Assembly: GCA_013152205.1 (NCBI GenBank)
Contig: JAADGV010000097.1
Location: 1 to 61,075 of the forward strand
DNA from: Planctomycetota bacterium
GTDB taxonomy: Bacteria > Planctomycetota > Planctomycetia > Pirellulales > Lacipirellulaceae
Length of the DNA stretch: 61,075 nt
Reading direction: 5' to 3'
The notes below the pieces were generated by a model. It was given only the letters and a program-made list of their open reading frames with translations, did no database searches and was not told the origin of the DNA. Each line of letters begins with the position of its first letter. The first letter of the stretch is position 1. This document shows positions 26,452 to 35,844 of the stretch, in pieces. Made by a program: the position numbers and the translations under genes.

Positions 26452-28866
26452 CTACCTCAAATTCATCAATTCATCAAGCAAATCTTGGGCAGCGGAAATC
26501 ACCCGTGCGTTACCACGGTATTGTGTGGACGCCAAAATTAGATCGATTAGGTTCTGTCCAATATCGGTATTCGAAAGTTCGACCGCACCCGAGGTGAGGC
26601 CACCCAACCCCGAACTACCAGGGTCTCCCGTAAACGGAACGCCCGAGTTGATTCCCTCGGCAAACAAGTTATCGCCCAACTGCTCCAAGCCCGCATTATT
26701 CGTGAATCGGGCCATCTGGATTTGCCCAATATCGCGGGTGGTCCCGTTGCTGTAGACACCTTTGATGCGGCCACTTTCGGTAATCGAAAAACTAGTCAGG
26801 CTGCCTGCCGAGAAACCATCTTGATTGGTTAAATTCAAGGTGCTGGGATTGTCAACCGCCGTGATCGACGAGAAGTCGACTTCGAATTCAACTGGAGTCG
26901 ACGAGGCCACATCCCGCCGTTCGATCTGTACGGTCGAGTCCGTTGCTGAGAAAAATTGCCCCGAAGAGTCGAATGTGACCAACCCCGTACCTGCGGTCGT
27001 ATCAACCCCATCGATGGGTTGATTGTCTGCGGAGTTCGCAAACCAGCGAAAAGTGGTGCTAGTACTATCTCGCGATTCAAGCACCATACTCACTTTCACA
27101 GTCAGGGGACTTCCCAAACTGTCGTAAGCAATAAATTCGGAAGAGGTGCTTTCACCCTGGGCTTGTTGGGTTTGTGTGAATAGCAATGGCACGGACTCAG
27201 GAGCGCCATTCGCCGCAGTGAATTCAAACGCTGACAGGCTAATATCTAATTCGTTAGCAATACCGTCGTTCGAAGTGAATTGAAGTTGGCTATTGCCGTT
27301 GACTCGTCCTCCTGGCGATCCAGGGATCGGATTGTCTAAGTCTGGCGAGAACGTATGGATACCCAACGACTGTTCCATAAAGTCGATCAGCTCTTGCACG
27401 GTGGTAGAGGTAGTGATTTCCAAGTCTTTGCCCGCCAGGGCTGCGGTGCCTCGACTACCTGTGAAGGAAAGTGTACCTTCTCTGAAGAGATCGACATACT
27501 TCGAGCCATCAAACGTTGAGACGTTCACCAATTCCAAGCTGGTAGTGATTGCGGGGCCATTTCGGTCGAGTAGGTTGCTCGTATTGATAATGGCACTGTC
27601 TGGTGTCTTATCAATGTAAGAGGTGGTACCGAGTGCTAGAGAATCGACGACGTAAAAATTGTCAGGTTGATTGTCCACGTTTCGGTAAATTCGGATCTGA
27701 TCGAATCCAGAAGGGTTATCTGCCGGATTTGCCAAGGTAGGGAGGTTTTGAATTTGGATACGTCGGTTGGTCTCTGTGACTGGCACACTTACCGTTTGCG
27801 ACGTAGGGCGACTTTCAAAACCATTACTGCTGTTATAGAAGGTTGTGAAGTAACTGTAATTGACGGTATCGATCGAACTTTCATCAAGCACGCTACCCAG
27901 CGACCCATCGGGGATATTGTCAGTGTAAGCAGTCAATGAGGATGCGATGGTATCGACAAGCTGATAATCGCCACTACCATTTTGTCGATAAATTCTTGTC
28001 TCATCCAGTGGAGACGCACTCGTAGGGATGCCGGTGATTGAGATATCTGAGCCAGCGCCTACCGTAACTGTTGCTGTTGCTGCGGATGGCGCACCTTCGT
28101 CAAATCCGGTGGCAGCACTCGGATTTACGAAAACAAATTTGTAATTGTAGGTTCCTGCCCCAATGGCCCCTACGCCTCCGGCAGCTGGCGCTGTCCCCGT
28201 TACATTCGGAGGTTGTAGCTGGCCAAGCGAATTCGCCGCTAGATCGGTAGGGAATTCGATATTGTTATTGCTTAAAACGACCGACTCAAGAATCCCTGGG
28301 GTTTCCTCAAGAGTACCGGTTGCATCCAGATTGCCCGTCAGCGTTGCTGTTTGCGTTGCTTGAGCAACTGCCGCAGCGCCAAACGGGATAGTAAGCGCGG
28401 TCAACGTGCCCGTTTGGATTTCGTTTTGATCGTTGACACCAAAACCCAACAGACGATACCCGGTCACCGTAACGACTTCGTTGTTTGCATTGGTTTTTAA
28501 CTGGCCGTTTCGGGAATAAAATCGTTGGGAAGAACCTTGGGGCCCTTGAACGATGAGGAACCCATCGCCTTGGATCGCCACGTCGAGCGGATTCGAACTG
28601 ATTTCAATCGTGCCTTGGCTAAAGTCGGGCGTGATTTCTGCGACCTTCACACCCAAGCCCGTTTGGCGTGGGTTGGTACCGCCGCTCGTCGCCGTTGGAC
28701 CGCCGCCGATGCTTTGGGTTTGCAAAAACTGCGTGGCAAAATTGACGCTCGACTCTTTGAAGCCGACCGTATTCGAGTTGGCTACGTTGTTGCCCACCAC
28801 ATCAATCGTGGCTTCGGCGGCTTGCAAACCCGTGAGGGCGGTGGTCATGGCTGATTGAAGACCCAT
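26452..28866 (-). CDS. flgE: Flagellar hook protein FlgE with inserted repeat domains
   Basis: An 804-residue hook subunit; common FlgE proteins are 400-500 residues. The N-terminal rod/hook motif (ATIDVVGNNVANSNTVGFK) and the C-terminal D0 helix (STQYRGNARVISAAQDLLDEL) are intact. Between them, about residues 236-325 and 333-425 form two copies of a beta-sandwich-like module: TYNYKFVFVN ... ETRIYRQNGSGDYQLVDTI ... TAYTD, and NYSYFTTFYN ... DQIRIYRNVDN ... NFYVVDSL ... TSYID. A third copy lies in FlgD, encoded next door. The modules probably decorate the outer hook surface. Confidence 0.94.
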   Translation of the reverse strand: MGLQSAMTTALTGLQAAEATIDVVGNNVANSNTVGFKESSVNFATQFLQTQSIGGGPTATSGGTNPRQTGLGVKVAEITPDFSQGTIEISSNPLDVAIQGDGFLIVQGPQGSSQRFYSRNGQLKTNANNEVVTVTGYRLLGFGVNDQNEIQTGTLTALTIPFGAAAVAQATQTATLTGNLDATGTLEETPGILESVVLSNNNIEFPTDLAANSLGQLQPPNVTGTAPAAGGVGAIGAGTYNYKFVFVNPSAATGFDEGAPSAATATVTVGAGSDISITGIPTSASPLDETRIYRQNGSGDYQLVDTIASSLTAYTDNIPDGSLGSVLDESSIDTVNYSYFTTFYNSSNGFESRPTSQTVSVPVTETNRRIQIQNLPTLANPADNPSGFDQIRIYRNVDNQPDNFYVVDSLALGTTSYIDKTPDSAIINTSNLLDRNGPAITTSLELVNVSTFDGSKYVDLFREGTLSFTGSRGTAALAGKDLEITTSTTVQELIDFMEQSLGIHTFSPDLDNPIPGSPGGRVNGNSQLQFTSNDGIANELDISLSAFEFTAANGAPESVPLLFTQTQQAQGESTSSEFIAYDSLGSPLTVKVSMVLESRDSTSTTFRWFANSADNQPIDGVDTTAGTGLVTFDSSGQFFSATDSTVQIERRDVASSTPVEFEVDFSSITAVDNPSTLNLTNQDGFSAGSLTSFSITESGRIKGVYSNGTTRDIGQIQMARFTNNAGLEQLGDNLFAEGINSGVPFTGDPGSSGLGGLTSGAVELSNTDIGQNLIDLILASTQYRGNARVISAAQDLLDELMNLR

Positions 28867-28889
28867 CGTTTATCTCCCTATTCTATATT

Positions 28890-29744
28890 CTATTCGTTGG
28901 CGGCTTCTGTTCCGTTTTGGTCGTTAGCTTCGTTGGTCGCATTGGTTCCACTAGGAACCGCCTGGATGTTTGGTCTTGAGCTTGACGGACGGATCTCGCC
29001 CACATTATTGAGACTCACCGTAAAGCTGCGTGTCGGTTCCGAAATATACTGAGGTGTTTTGCTCAGAATGCTCGGCGAGAGGTTCTCATCACTAATCGTA
29101 TCGCGGAAACTGCTCGTATTTCCGTCCGGCAATACCGTGACAAGATAAAAGGGCGCATCGCTCCCGGCATTCGCCTTGGTCCGATAGATTTGCTTGGGTG
29201 CATCAGTTTGCGGAAGGTTGTTGATCAAGACCGACTGATTCGCTTCATCGAGTTGAAGGGCATCACTCGTTTCAATACCAAACAAGTTGCCACTGGCATC
29301 TTCCCAAACAATTTTGTAGCGGTAGGTTCCCGACTCCAAGTTGCCTGGCTCGCTAGAAATTTCGACCCCCGGGTTGACTTCAAGATGTAGTTTTGGAGTG
29401 CCATTAGAGATCGTTACCCGAGCGACTTCTCCCGTCACACGTTGGTTGTCGTCAGAAATCGCTTCGATTTCAGTACCAATCAAAGCCGTTGCGCTAGAGA
29501 TATTTTGCCCAAGCAATACCGAATCAAGGGTTTCCGTTAGTTTATCGGTTGCACCGACTTCCCGAATCTGGCCGATCTGGGCAATGAGTTCAGCATTGTC
29601 CAACGGATTCAGAGGATCCTGGTTTTGCAACTCTGCAATCATTATGTTCAGGAAATCTTCGATTTGAACATTGTTCAATGTATTTGCTTCGCCAAATGTT
29701 TGATTGTTTGGCGACGACGCGTTGAGATTGGGGATTTGAGACAT
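28890..29744 (-). CDS. flgD: Hook-capping protein FlgD with inserted domain
   Basis: A 284-residue hook cap scaffold. The N-terminal region (IEDFLNIMIAELQNQDPLNP ... QIGQIREVGATDKL) is diagnostic of FlgD. The usual C-terminal FlgD region is interrupted or extended at about residues 138-225 by a module (GTYRYKIVWEDASGNLFGIE ... KQIYRTKAN ... PFYLVTVLPDGNTSSFRD) that matches the inserted repeats in the hook protein FlgE. It lies just upstream of flgE in the transcript, so hook and cap share a lineage-specific domain. Confidence 0.92.
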   Translation of the reverse strand: MSQIPNLNASSPNNQTFGEANTLNNVQIEDFLNIMIAELQNQDPLNPLDNAELIAQIGQIREVGATDKLTETLDSVLLGQNISSATALIGTEIEAISDDNQRVTGEVARVTISNGTPKLHLEVNPGVEISSEPGNLESGTYRYKIVWEDASGNLFGIETSDALQLDEANQSVLINNLPQTDAPKQIYRTKANAGSDAPFYLVTVLPDGNTSSFRDTISDENLSPSILSKTPQYISEPTRSFTVSLNNVGEIRPSSSRPNIQAVPSGTNATNEANDQNGTEAANE

Positions 29745-29795
29745 GTGTAAGACCTCTTGGTTAATCGAGTCGCTTTTTTGTTGTTGCGGCTGCTG

Positions 29796-31295
29796 TTAGA
29801 CCATCACATCAAGTCCGCCTGATAGGTCGGACGATGCTTGGCCAAGATTCGTGGGTGTTGGTGTATTGCTTTGCTCTTCGCTCTGGTTTGGAGTTCGGGA
29901 ATTGGCTTTGTCTGAGCGAGAATTGTTTGAGTTGCGGTCTTCAGTGCTAGCATTTTCTTGTTGTTTACTCTCGTTTCGAACGTCGACATCGAATTTTTCG
30001 ATGCGAATTTCTTGTTCCGCTAGCCGCTCTCGCAACGCGGGGAGATTGTCTAGCAGTACAGCGCGAGCTGCTGCTGTTTCTGTTTCCAGCTTGGCGGTGA
30101 GGATCCCCTGCTTGACACTGATTTCTATTCGAAGCGAGCCAAGTTCAGGGGGGCTCAGCTTTAGTTGAATGAGCCCGTCTTGGTCGTTGGCAGACCGGAT
30201 CGCACCACTCACACGCTGTACAAACCGCGCTCGATCGACCGTAGACACCACGTCAGCTTCGGTACGCGAGTCAGCCGTCGCCGTGGTCGGATCGAGCGAA
30301 GGCGTATTCGACGATTTTTCGATAACCAACGTAGATTCACTACTTGTATTCGTGTTCGCGTTAGCTTCAACAGGCGTAGCATTTGCCGCCGCAACCGGCT
30401 CGGCATCAGCATTGATAGTCATCGATTCTCGACTTAGCGTTTCGAGTGGATTAACTGGGGCACTGGCAGCCTTCTTGTCGCTTTCAGACGTTGGTTCACG
30501 ATTCGCTTCGTCTGGTTCAACTTCGTCGAAGCCAGGCGACTGCTGAAATGCACCATTGCCGGTCTCCGACTGACTCGGGAGATCGGTAGTACCCGGTCCT
30601 GAGGTTTCCGCACTGCCCTCCGATTGCGAAGCTTGGGCATTCTGCTGTGGTTTATCTGCGAGAAGCACTTCGTCAGTCGCTACTGATGTCGTCACAAGCT
30701 CAGCTTGATTCGTACTATCCGCATTTGGATTTTGCTCTTTTCCTGACGTGGATACAGACTCCTGCTCAATCTTGGCAACGACTTCATCAGTTAGGATTCC
30801 TCCCGTTGCTGTCTCCACGGTCGCTTCGATGGGTAATGGTGTCGTTTCAGTACCCTGCCCTAAATTTTCTTCCGAGGTAGCTGACTGAACAGCCGGCACC
30901 GATTCGATTTCAGTCGAAGTTTCAATTTCAGTTTCTGATTCTCCAGCAGCAATGATGGCTGCGCTAGAAAGCAAAATGTCGTCGGTAGCAACGATGCTTT
31001 CGATCACGTCGGGTATCGGCTCATTCGATTCGTCGCCCTCGACAGGAGGCGAGACAACCTCGTTCTTATCAAGAGAACCGTCCTGATCTTGCTCGGCAGT
31101 TAATGCTAGACCGTTATCCTCTTCGGAAGCCGGATCTTCTTGCGATTCTGAGGCGCTAGCCGGTTTTTCGACAGAAGATGCCCGCTCAAGGTGCTCTTGA
31201 AACCGTGTACCATCAGACGAAGTTGCCCTAGGTTGATCGGCAACCGAACGCGATGGCGCTACCACGGGCAATATCTGATCGATCAATGTAGCCAT
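29796..31295 (-). CDS. fliK: Flagellar hook-length control protein FliK
   Basis: A 499-residue protein. About 370 residues are acidic, Ser/Thr/Glu-rich and apparently disordered, as expected for the secreted ruler. The conserved C-terminal domain follows (LIQLKLSPPELGSLRIEISV ... LPALRERLAEQEIRIEKFDV), which contacts FlhB to switch export specificity. A variable Asn/Gln/Ser-rich tail ends the protein. It lies between the motE/ylxF-like gene and flgD, the normal location. Confidence 0.9.
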   Translation of the reverse strand: MATLIDQILPVVAPSRSVADQPRATSSDGTRFQEHLERASSVEKPASASESQEDPASEEDNGLALTAEQDQDGSLDKNEVVSPPVEGDESNEPIPDVIESIVATDDILLSSAAIIAAGESETEIETSTEIESVPAVQSATSEENLGQGTETTPLPIEATVETATGGILTDEVVAKIEQESVSTSGKEQNPNADSTNQAELVTTSVATDEVLLADKPQQNAQASQSEGSAETSGPGTTDLPSQSETGNGAFQQSPGFDEVEPDEANREPTSESDKKAASAPVNPLETLSRESMTINADAEPVAAANATPVEANANTNTSSESTLVIEKSSNTPSLDPTTATADSRTEADVVSTVDRARFVQRVSGAIRSANDQDGLIQLKLSPPELGSLRIEISVKQGILTAKLETETAAARAVLLDNLPALRERLAEQEIRIEKFDVDVRNESKQQENASTEDRNSNNSRSDKANSRTPNQSEEQSNTPTPTNLGQASSDLSGGLDVMV

Positions 31296-31343
31296 GAATT
31301 TATTGACTCCGCAATTTTCGGAATGTTTTTCGACTTGCTAATT

Positions 31344-32021
31344 CTATTTTTGGCCTTGCTTCAGTTCGTCAAGCTTGCCATCAATAAACGACTTTTCTGG
31401 ATCTCCATTCAACATCTGTCTTTGCAGGTTATAGAGCATGTCGATCTCTTCATCACTGATGAAGGTTTTTAGGATGTTTTTTCGGTCGGTGGGCGACATG
31501 CCAACCAGAAGGAGGATGACCTCGTCAGTCCTCTCTGCTTTGAGCATCTTGACGAGAAGTGGTTTGGCTTGCTTTTTGGCAATGAGATTTTTAAGCTGGC
31601 TGCGAACAGCGACAATGCCAGACTCGATGGCCTCTTCTCTTCGTTGATCTAAGAAACTCTCAACTTCTTTTTGGATACTGTTAAAGCGTGCCGATTTGGT
31701 GTTGAGTAGCTTGAGGCGAGCATCGAATTCATCGATTTCCTTTTCAATTTCGTCTTGCTTGGCCTGCAATTGAAGCGAGGCAACTTGCAACTGCTCCTGC
31801 TGTTGATCGTAGGAAGGCTCCTCTGCCGGAACGTCTTTAGGGTTGTTCTCGTAAGTCTCCGCAATTTCGTCGAGGTCGATTCCATGCAGTAAAGAGACAA
31901 TGCGAAACATACGCTGGTCGTCCAAAACATGCGTACTGCGCAAGTAGCCGTAGCCCGCGCCCAGGGTAATAACCGTGGCAACACTGATGTAACCTATCAG
32001 CGGAAATAAAATTCGTATCAT
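31344..32021 (-). CDS. MotE/YlxF-like flagellar protein, MgtE-N-type domain
   Basis: About 225 residues: one N-terminal membrane segment (LFPLIGYISVATVITLGAGYGYL), a long coiled coil (about 75-150, rich in Gln, Glu and Lys) and a C-terminal helical domain of the MgtE-N type (LVKMLKAERTDEVILLLVGMSPTDRKNILKTF in two parts). The same plan and position (between fliJ and fliK) is seen in the Bacillus ylxF product and in rhizobial MotE, which chaperones MotC. Start at 32021 gives an ATGA overlap with fliJ; an ATG nine bases earlier is also possible. Confidence 0.78.
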   Translation of the reverse strand: MIRILFPLIGYISVATVITLGAGYGYLRSTHVLDDQRMFRIVSLLHGIDLDEIAETYENNPKDVPAEEPSYDQQQEQLQVASLQLQAKQDEIEKEIDEFDARLKLLNTKSARFNSIQKEVESFLDQRREEAIESGIVAVRSQLKNLIAKKQAKPLLVKMLKAERTDEVILLLVGMSPTDRKNILKTFISDEEIDMLYNLQRQMLNGDPEKSFIDGKLDELKQGQK

Positions 32022-32473
32022 TGCGCCCATACGTCAGAAACCTTCCGGCGAGAGGATGCGATTTCGTCTAACTCTTTTACCTCTGCTCGTTGCATTTGCT
32101 TTTGATGTTCGTTGCGTTGACGCTCGTTCAATTTTTCGAGGAGACGAACTTCTTTATCCGCCTCGACAACTGCCTGTCTACGACGTTCAACTTCTGCCTT
32201 CAATATGCCCGCTTGATCCTGCATCGTCGATTGTTGTGCCCGCAAAATTGCTTGGTAACGCTGTGTCTCTAAAAGTACATTCACATCGGCGGAGCCTGCG
32301 ATAGCCGCACGTTGTTCGCTTTGGAGATTCGTAAGCTCGCTACCCACGGCCATGATTTGCTCGTCCAACATCTGTGTCGCTCGAGACGCTTCAGCCAGCT
32401 TGGTTCGCAACTCGTCGCGACGTATTTCGCGGAGTTTACGAAGTGTAGCCAGTCGGAAACGAAATTTTGACAT
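32018..32473 (-). CDS. fliJ: Flagellar export protein FliJ
   Basis: A 151-residue, almost wholly coiled-coil protein that begins MSKFRFRLATLRKLREI, close to the standard FliJ start (KFRLQTLLKIRE). FliJ is the central stalk of the FliH-FliI ATPase complex. It follows fliI by about 120 bases and overlaps the next gene by four bases. Confidence 0.88.
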   Translation of the reverse strand: MSKFRFRLATLRKLREIRRDELRTKLAEASRATQMLDEQIMAVGSELTNLQSEQRAAIAGSADVNVLLETQRYQAILRAQQSTMQDQAGILKAEVERRRQAVVEADKEVRLLEKLNERQRNEHQKQMQRAEVKELDEIASSRRKVSDVWAQ

Positions 32474-32592
32474 GTGTAGGTGATTATTGGGATATGCGCC
32501 AGGAAAGCGACAGGCCGATCAACGGGAGTGCCGGATTTAGCGAGTGAATGTTGAGGCTATGTAAAGTTCCTGATGCACACATCAATAAATGG

Positions 32593-33954
32593 TTAGCTAG
32601 TAGGTGGTGGATTAGCAGCAGGTACATTGGCGGCTGCTGTAAGTAGTTGCTTGCATTTCTGTGCCACTTGTGTGATGGCGTTGCGGATTTCCTCGAGGGG
32701 CTGCTTTTCGTCGACTTGCTGTTGGAGCAAGGCGTTGATTTCATCCTGCATCGCTACCGCGACATCAAGCTTGCGATTCGTACCTTGTCGATAGGCACCG
32801 ATCGACAAAAGGTCTTCGTTCTCGTGTAAGACGGCCAGCATCTGGCGAACAACCTGCGCTGCTTCTTTTTCTGTTGGGGTCGAAATTTCATTCATCAACC
32901 GACTAATGCTGGACAACACGTTGACTGCCGGGAAGTGTCCCCGTTCAGCCAGTCGTCGTGATAGCCAGACGTGCCCGTCAAGAAGTCCACGCACGCAATC
33001 GGCAATCGGCTCGTTCTCGTCGTCGCCCTCAACCAGCACCGAATAAAACGACGTGATGCTGCCGCCGGCCGTCCGTCCAGCTCGTTCGACAAGCTTCGGT
33101 AGCAACGAAAAAACCGAGGGCGGGTAGCCCCGAGTCGTTGGAGGTTCGCCTGCCGAAAGACCAATTTCTCGTTGAGCAAGTGCAAAACGGGTTACTGAGT
33201 CCATCACGAGCAGAACATTCTTACCCGTATCACGAAAATGTTCAGCAATGGCGGTAGCCGTATAGGCTGCTTGGACACGTAGCAGGGCCGGTTCGTTGCT
33301 AGTGGCAGCCACCACAACACTCCGCGCAAGTCCCGTCGGCCCAAGCTCTCGTTGAATGAATTCGTTGACTTCTCTACCGCGTTCGCCAATCAGTGCAATG
33401 ATAGTGACATCGGCGTCCGTATATCGGCCCATCATCCCTAACAGCACGCTTTTACCGACTCCAGAGCCTGCAAAAATCCCCAACCGTTGCCCCTGCCCAC
33501 AGGTCAACAAACCATCGATCACTTTAACCCCGGTTGCCAAGGGAGTATCAATCGGGGGACGTGTGGTCGGAGGAATCGGAGCACTTTGCAGAGAACGACG
33601 GGTGTATAACATCGGTTGCGGACGGCCATCAATGCAATGACCCCGCGCGTCGACAACTCGTCCCAATAGTCCGTCGCCTACGCGAATAGTCCGCGAAGTG
33701 CGAACCAGCCTGACAGGACTTCCGCGATGAATCCCATCAAGATCGCTGAGCGGCATCACCAAGGTCTGCTTTTCGCGAAAGCCGACAACTTCTGCCTCGA
33801 CTCCTTCGCCCGATTGTCGTTCGATGGTGACCAAGGCACCCACAGGAGCCGGAAAATCGGCAACCGCGGCTGTCAAACCAATGGTTTGCACCACGCTCCC
33901 CGTGAGCCCGGCCAAGATGGCACTATCGATATGTTGTGGTAGTTCTGAATTCAT
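32593..33954 (-). CDS. fliI: Flagellar export ATPase FliI
   Basis: A 453-residue ATPase related to F1-beta. The Walker A motif is FAGSGVGKS (161-169); Walker B and the conserved VTRFALAQREIGLSAGEPP and YPPSVFSLLPKLVERAG segments are intact. It drives the release of export substrates from chaperones, together with FliH and FliJ, which are encoded on either side. Confidence 0.97.
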   Translation of the reverse strand: MNSELPQHIDSAILAGLTGSVVQTIGLTAAVADFPAPVGALVTIERQSGEGVEAEVVGFREKQTLVMPLSDLDGIHRGSPVRLVRTSRTIRVGDGLLGRVVDARGHCIDGRPQPMLYTRRSLQSAPIPPTTRPPIDTPLATGVKVIDGLLTCGQGQRLGIFAGSGVGKSVLLGMMGRYTDADVTIIALIGERGREVNEFIQRELGPTGLARSVVVAATSNEPALLRVQAAYTATAIAEHFRDTGKNVLLVMDSVTRFALAQREIGLSAGEPPTTRGYPPSVFSLLPKLVERAGRTAGGSITSFYSVLVEGDDENEPIADCVRGLLDGHVWLSRRLAERGHFPAVNVLSSISRLMNEISTPTEKEAAQVVRQMLAVLHENEDLLSIGAYRQGTNRKLDVAVAMQDEINALLQQQVDEKQPLEEIRNAITQVAQKCKQLLTAAANVPAANPPPTS

Positions 33955-33988
33955 CAGTGTCTTGTTTGAAATGCTAAGGAAAGTTAGC

Positions 33989-34654
33989 CTAGCTGAGTTC
34001 CTCAGCGATGCGTGCTACTTGGGTTTCTATCTGTTGATCGATCGAACCAAACTCGGTTTCGATTCGACATCCGCCAACCGAAATGCTTTCGTCGCCTACG
34101 ATCGTGGTTGGGGCCGCCACATTAAACGACTTGGTCAACTGGGAAACTTGATTCCCCAGTGTTTGCTCATCTGCCGGGTTGAGTCGAACAGTGATTTCTC
34201 CGGAGCCTGCAACGAGTCGCAGCGATTCTTCGATCCACTCGATACTGATCTCCGGGTGTTGAGTAATTTCACGCCGAATGATTCTTGTTGCGATGGAGCC
34301 GGCCAAGTTGACGACCGACGACTCCCAATGGCGGAGCCAGTCTTGTCGTGAGTCTTCGATTTGTTCGACGGCAGCGGCCAACGCCGGCGTCAAAGTTTGC
34401 ATTTGTTTGGCAACCTTTTCATCAAGGATTCGCTCGATGGCTTCTTCGGCTGCTTTGCGCCCCGCTTGCTCCGCATTTTGACGAATAATGGCCGACTTTT
34501 TTTCAGCCTCCTGAACAATCCGGACAGCCTCGGCCCGTACTTGGTCGAGATAGACATCCGCCTGATTTGTCATGTCCGACAAATCAAAAGACACCTTGCG
34601 CATATCCGCACCCGAAAGGTACTGTTGCGATTCGCGTTTAATAATGGTGGCCAT
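33989..34654 (-). CDS. fliH: Flagellar export ATPase regulator FliH
   Basis: A 221-residue protein with a long central coiled coil (EAVRIVQEAEKKSAIIRQNA), followed by the V-ATPase E-subunit-like C-terminal domain (VNLAGSIATRIIRREI ... GEITVRLNPADEQTL ... GGCRIETEFGSIDQQIETQ). FliH dimers tether FliI to the C-ring. It is divergent, as is usual for this protein, but the GGCxIETxxGxID motif and the place between fliG and fliI are convincing. Confidence 0.93.
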   Translation of the reverse strand: MATIIKRESQQYLSGADMRKVSFDLSDMTNQADVYLDQVRAEAVRIVQEAEKKSAIIRQNAEQAGRKAAEEAIERILDEKVAKQMQTLTPALAAAVEQIEDSRQDWLRHWESSVVNLAGSIATRIIRREITQHPEISIEWIEESLRLVAGSGEITVRLNPADEQTLGNQVSQLTKSFNVAAPTTIVGDESISVGGCRIETEFGSIDQQIETQVARIAEELS

Positions 34655-34712
34655 GGTTGATGTCTTTTCGGTTCTGTCTGCGATTCAAACTTGCAATTGT
34701 TAAATGGGCACT

Positions 34713-35837
34713 TTATCTCGGAGCCAATTGACGAACACTTTGCAACAACTGCTGTTGAGCGGCTAGCATATCGCTAAGCTTGGTGGGCCCGATCGTTCGT
34801 AGTTGGCGTCGCATCGTATTGGCTTGTCGACGCGGCAGCCCTCGCAGCACTCGCTTCATGAGAACGTCGCTTGCTCCGGCAAGTGCCAATGCACCAACTT
34901 GACGGTCGGTCCGGCTTAGCGCTGCCATCAAAGTCACGTCGTCGGTCTGTTCCAGTTCGGTCAACGGATCGGCAGAATGCTCGATCGCTGGAATTGAGGA
35001 GGGAACGCTAGCTTGCGGTGGGCGAGGAGGCTGTTCGCTGGCGGTTTCAACACGGAGCGAGAAGTCACGTCTCTTGGCATGAACCGCAGAAACTGTCTTG
35101 ACTTGCCGTTTAGATGTTTTGGTTCGTGTCGACTTAGGCGGAACTAGCTTCGACACGGCAGGAGTATTTCTCCCCATGTGGGCCAGGACCGTCTCCCGTT
35201 GTGCTTCTGGCGTATGCTCCAAAATGCGTTGAACAAGTTCCATACCTGCTGCTTGGCGATGTTTAAGCTTCCGCTGTTGCTCGATCCAATTTGCCAGTTG
35301 CGATTCAATCACCTGGACGGTTTGCTCGTCGGCCGTATCGAGATTGCCCATCCGCCCCAGCACCTCTGCCTGGAGACTCACGGACAGCATGCCCATCAAT
35401 TCCGCAGCTTTCGTGACCTCGATTCGAGACAAAACGATAGCAATGGTTTGCGGATGCTCCGCTGAAAGCATTTCGACAATTGCCGAGGCTTCGGCGTCAT
35501 TCAACGCTTCTAGCGTTTGCTGTGGCGACTGGGGAACCGAGTAAATTCCTTCGGAGTCGCGTTCCTCGATTTTTGCCAAAAGCGAGGCATCGAGCTCGAC
35601 GCCTTCAACTTTCGGTGCAGGCTTAGGTGCCATGCTACGGCGGAATTTTTCGACGACCTCACGCTGTTCATCCGGATCGATGTTTTCCAGCTCATCAACT
35701 TCTGCCAGCACGGCTGCCGCATCTTTGGCGGGCATGCTGCCCAGCAGACGTTGGGCCATTGCGTCGTCCAGACTTGCCACAAAAATGGCAACGTCGCGCA
35801 ATTGGCGGTGTCTGGCTTGTGGTGTTTGAGTATTCAT
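34713..35837 (-). CDS. fliG: Flagellar switch protein FliG, divergent
   Basis: A 374-residue rotor protein. The N-terminal FliF-binding domain and the middle EHPQ motif (127-130) are normal. A basic, Pro/Ser-rich linker (about 224-290) follows in place of the ordered ARM-C start with its MFxF motif. The C-terminal torque domain is recognisable (DVLMKRVLRGLPRRQANTM ... GPTKLSDML), but by alignment with E. coli it has Ala for K264, Arg for D288 and Gln for D289. R281 is kept. The protein ends shortly after this domain. The change in charge pattern matters because MotA next door keeps the usual charges. Confidence 0.93.
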   Translation of the reverse strand: MNTQTPQARHRQLRDVAIFVASLDDAMAQRLLGSMPAKDAAAVLAEVDELENIDPDEQREVVEKFRRSMAPKPAPKVEGVELDASLLAKIEERDSEGIYSVPQSPQQTLEALNDAEASAIVEMLSAEHPQTIAIVLSRIEVTKAAELMGMLSVSLQAEVLGRMGNLDTADEQTVQVIESQLANWIEQQRKLKHRQAAGMELVQRILEHTPEAQRETVLAHMGRNTPAVSKLVPPKSTRTKTSKRQVKTVSAVHAKRRDFSLRVETASEQPPRPPQASVPSSIPAIEHSADPLTELEQTDDVTLMAALSRTDRQVGALALAGASDVLMKRVLRGLPRRQANTMRRQLRTIGPTKLSDMLAAQQQLLQSVRQLAPR

Positions 35838-35844
35838 AGGTTGC

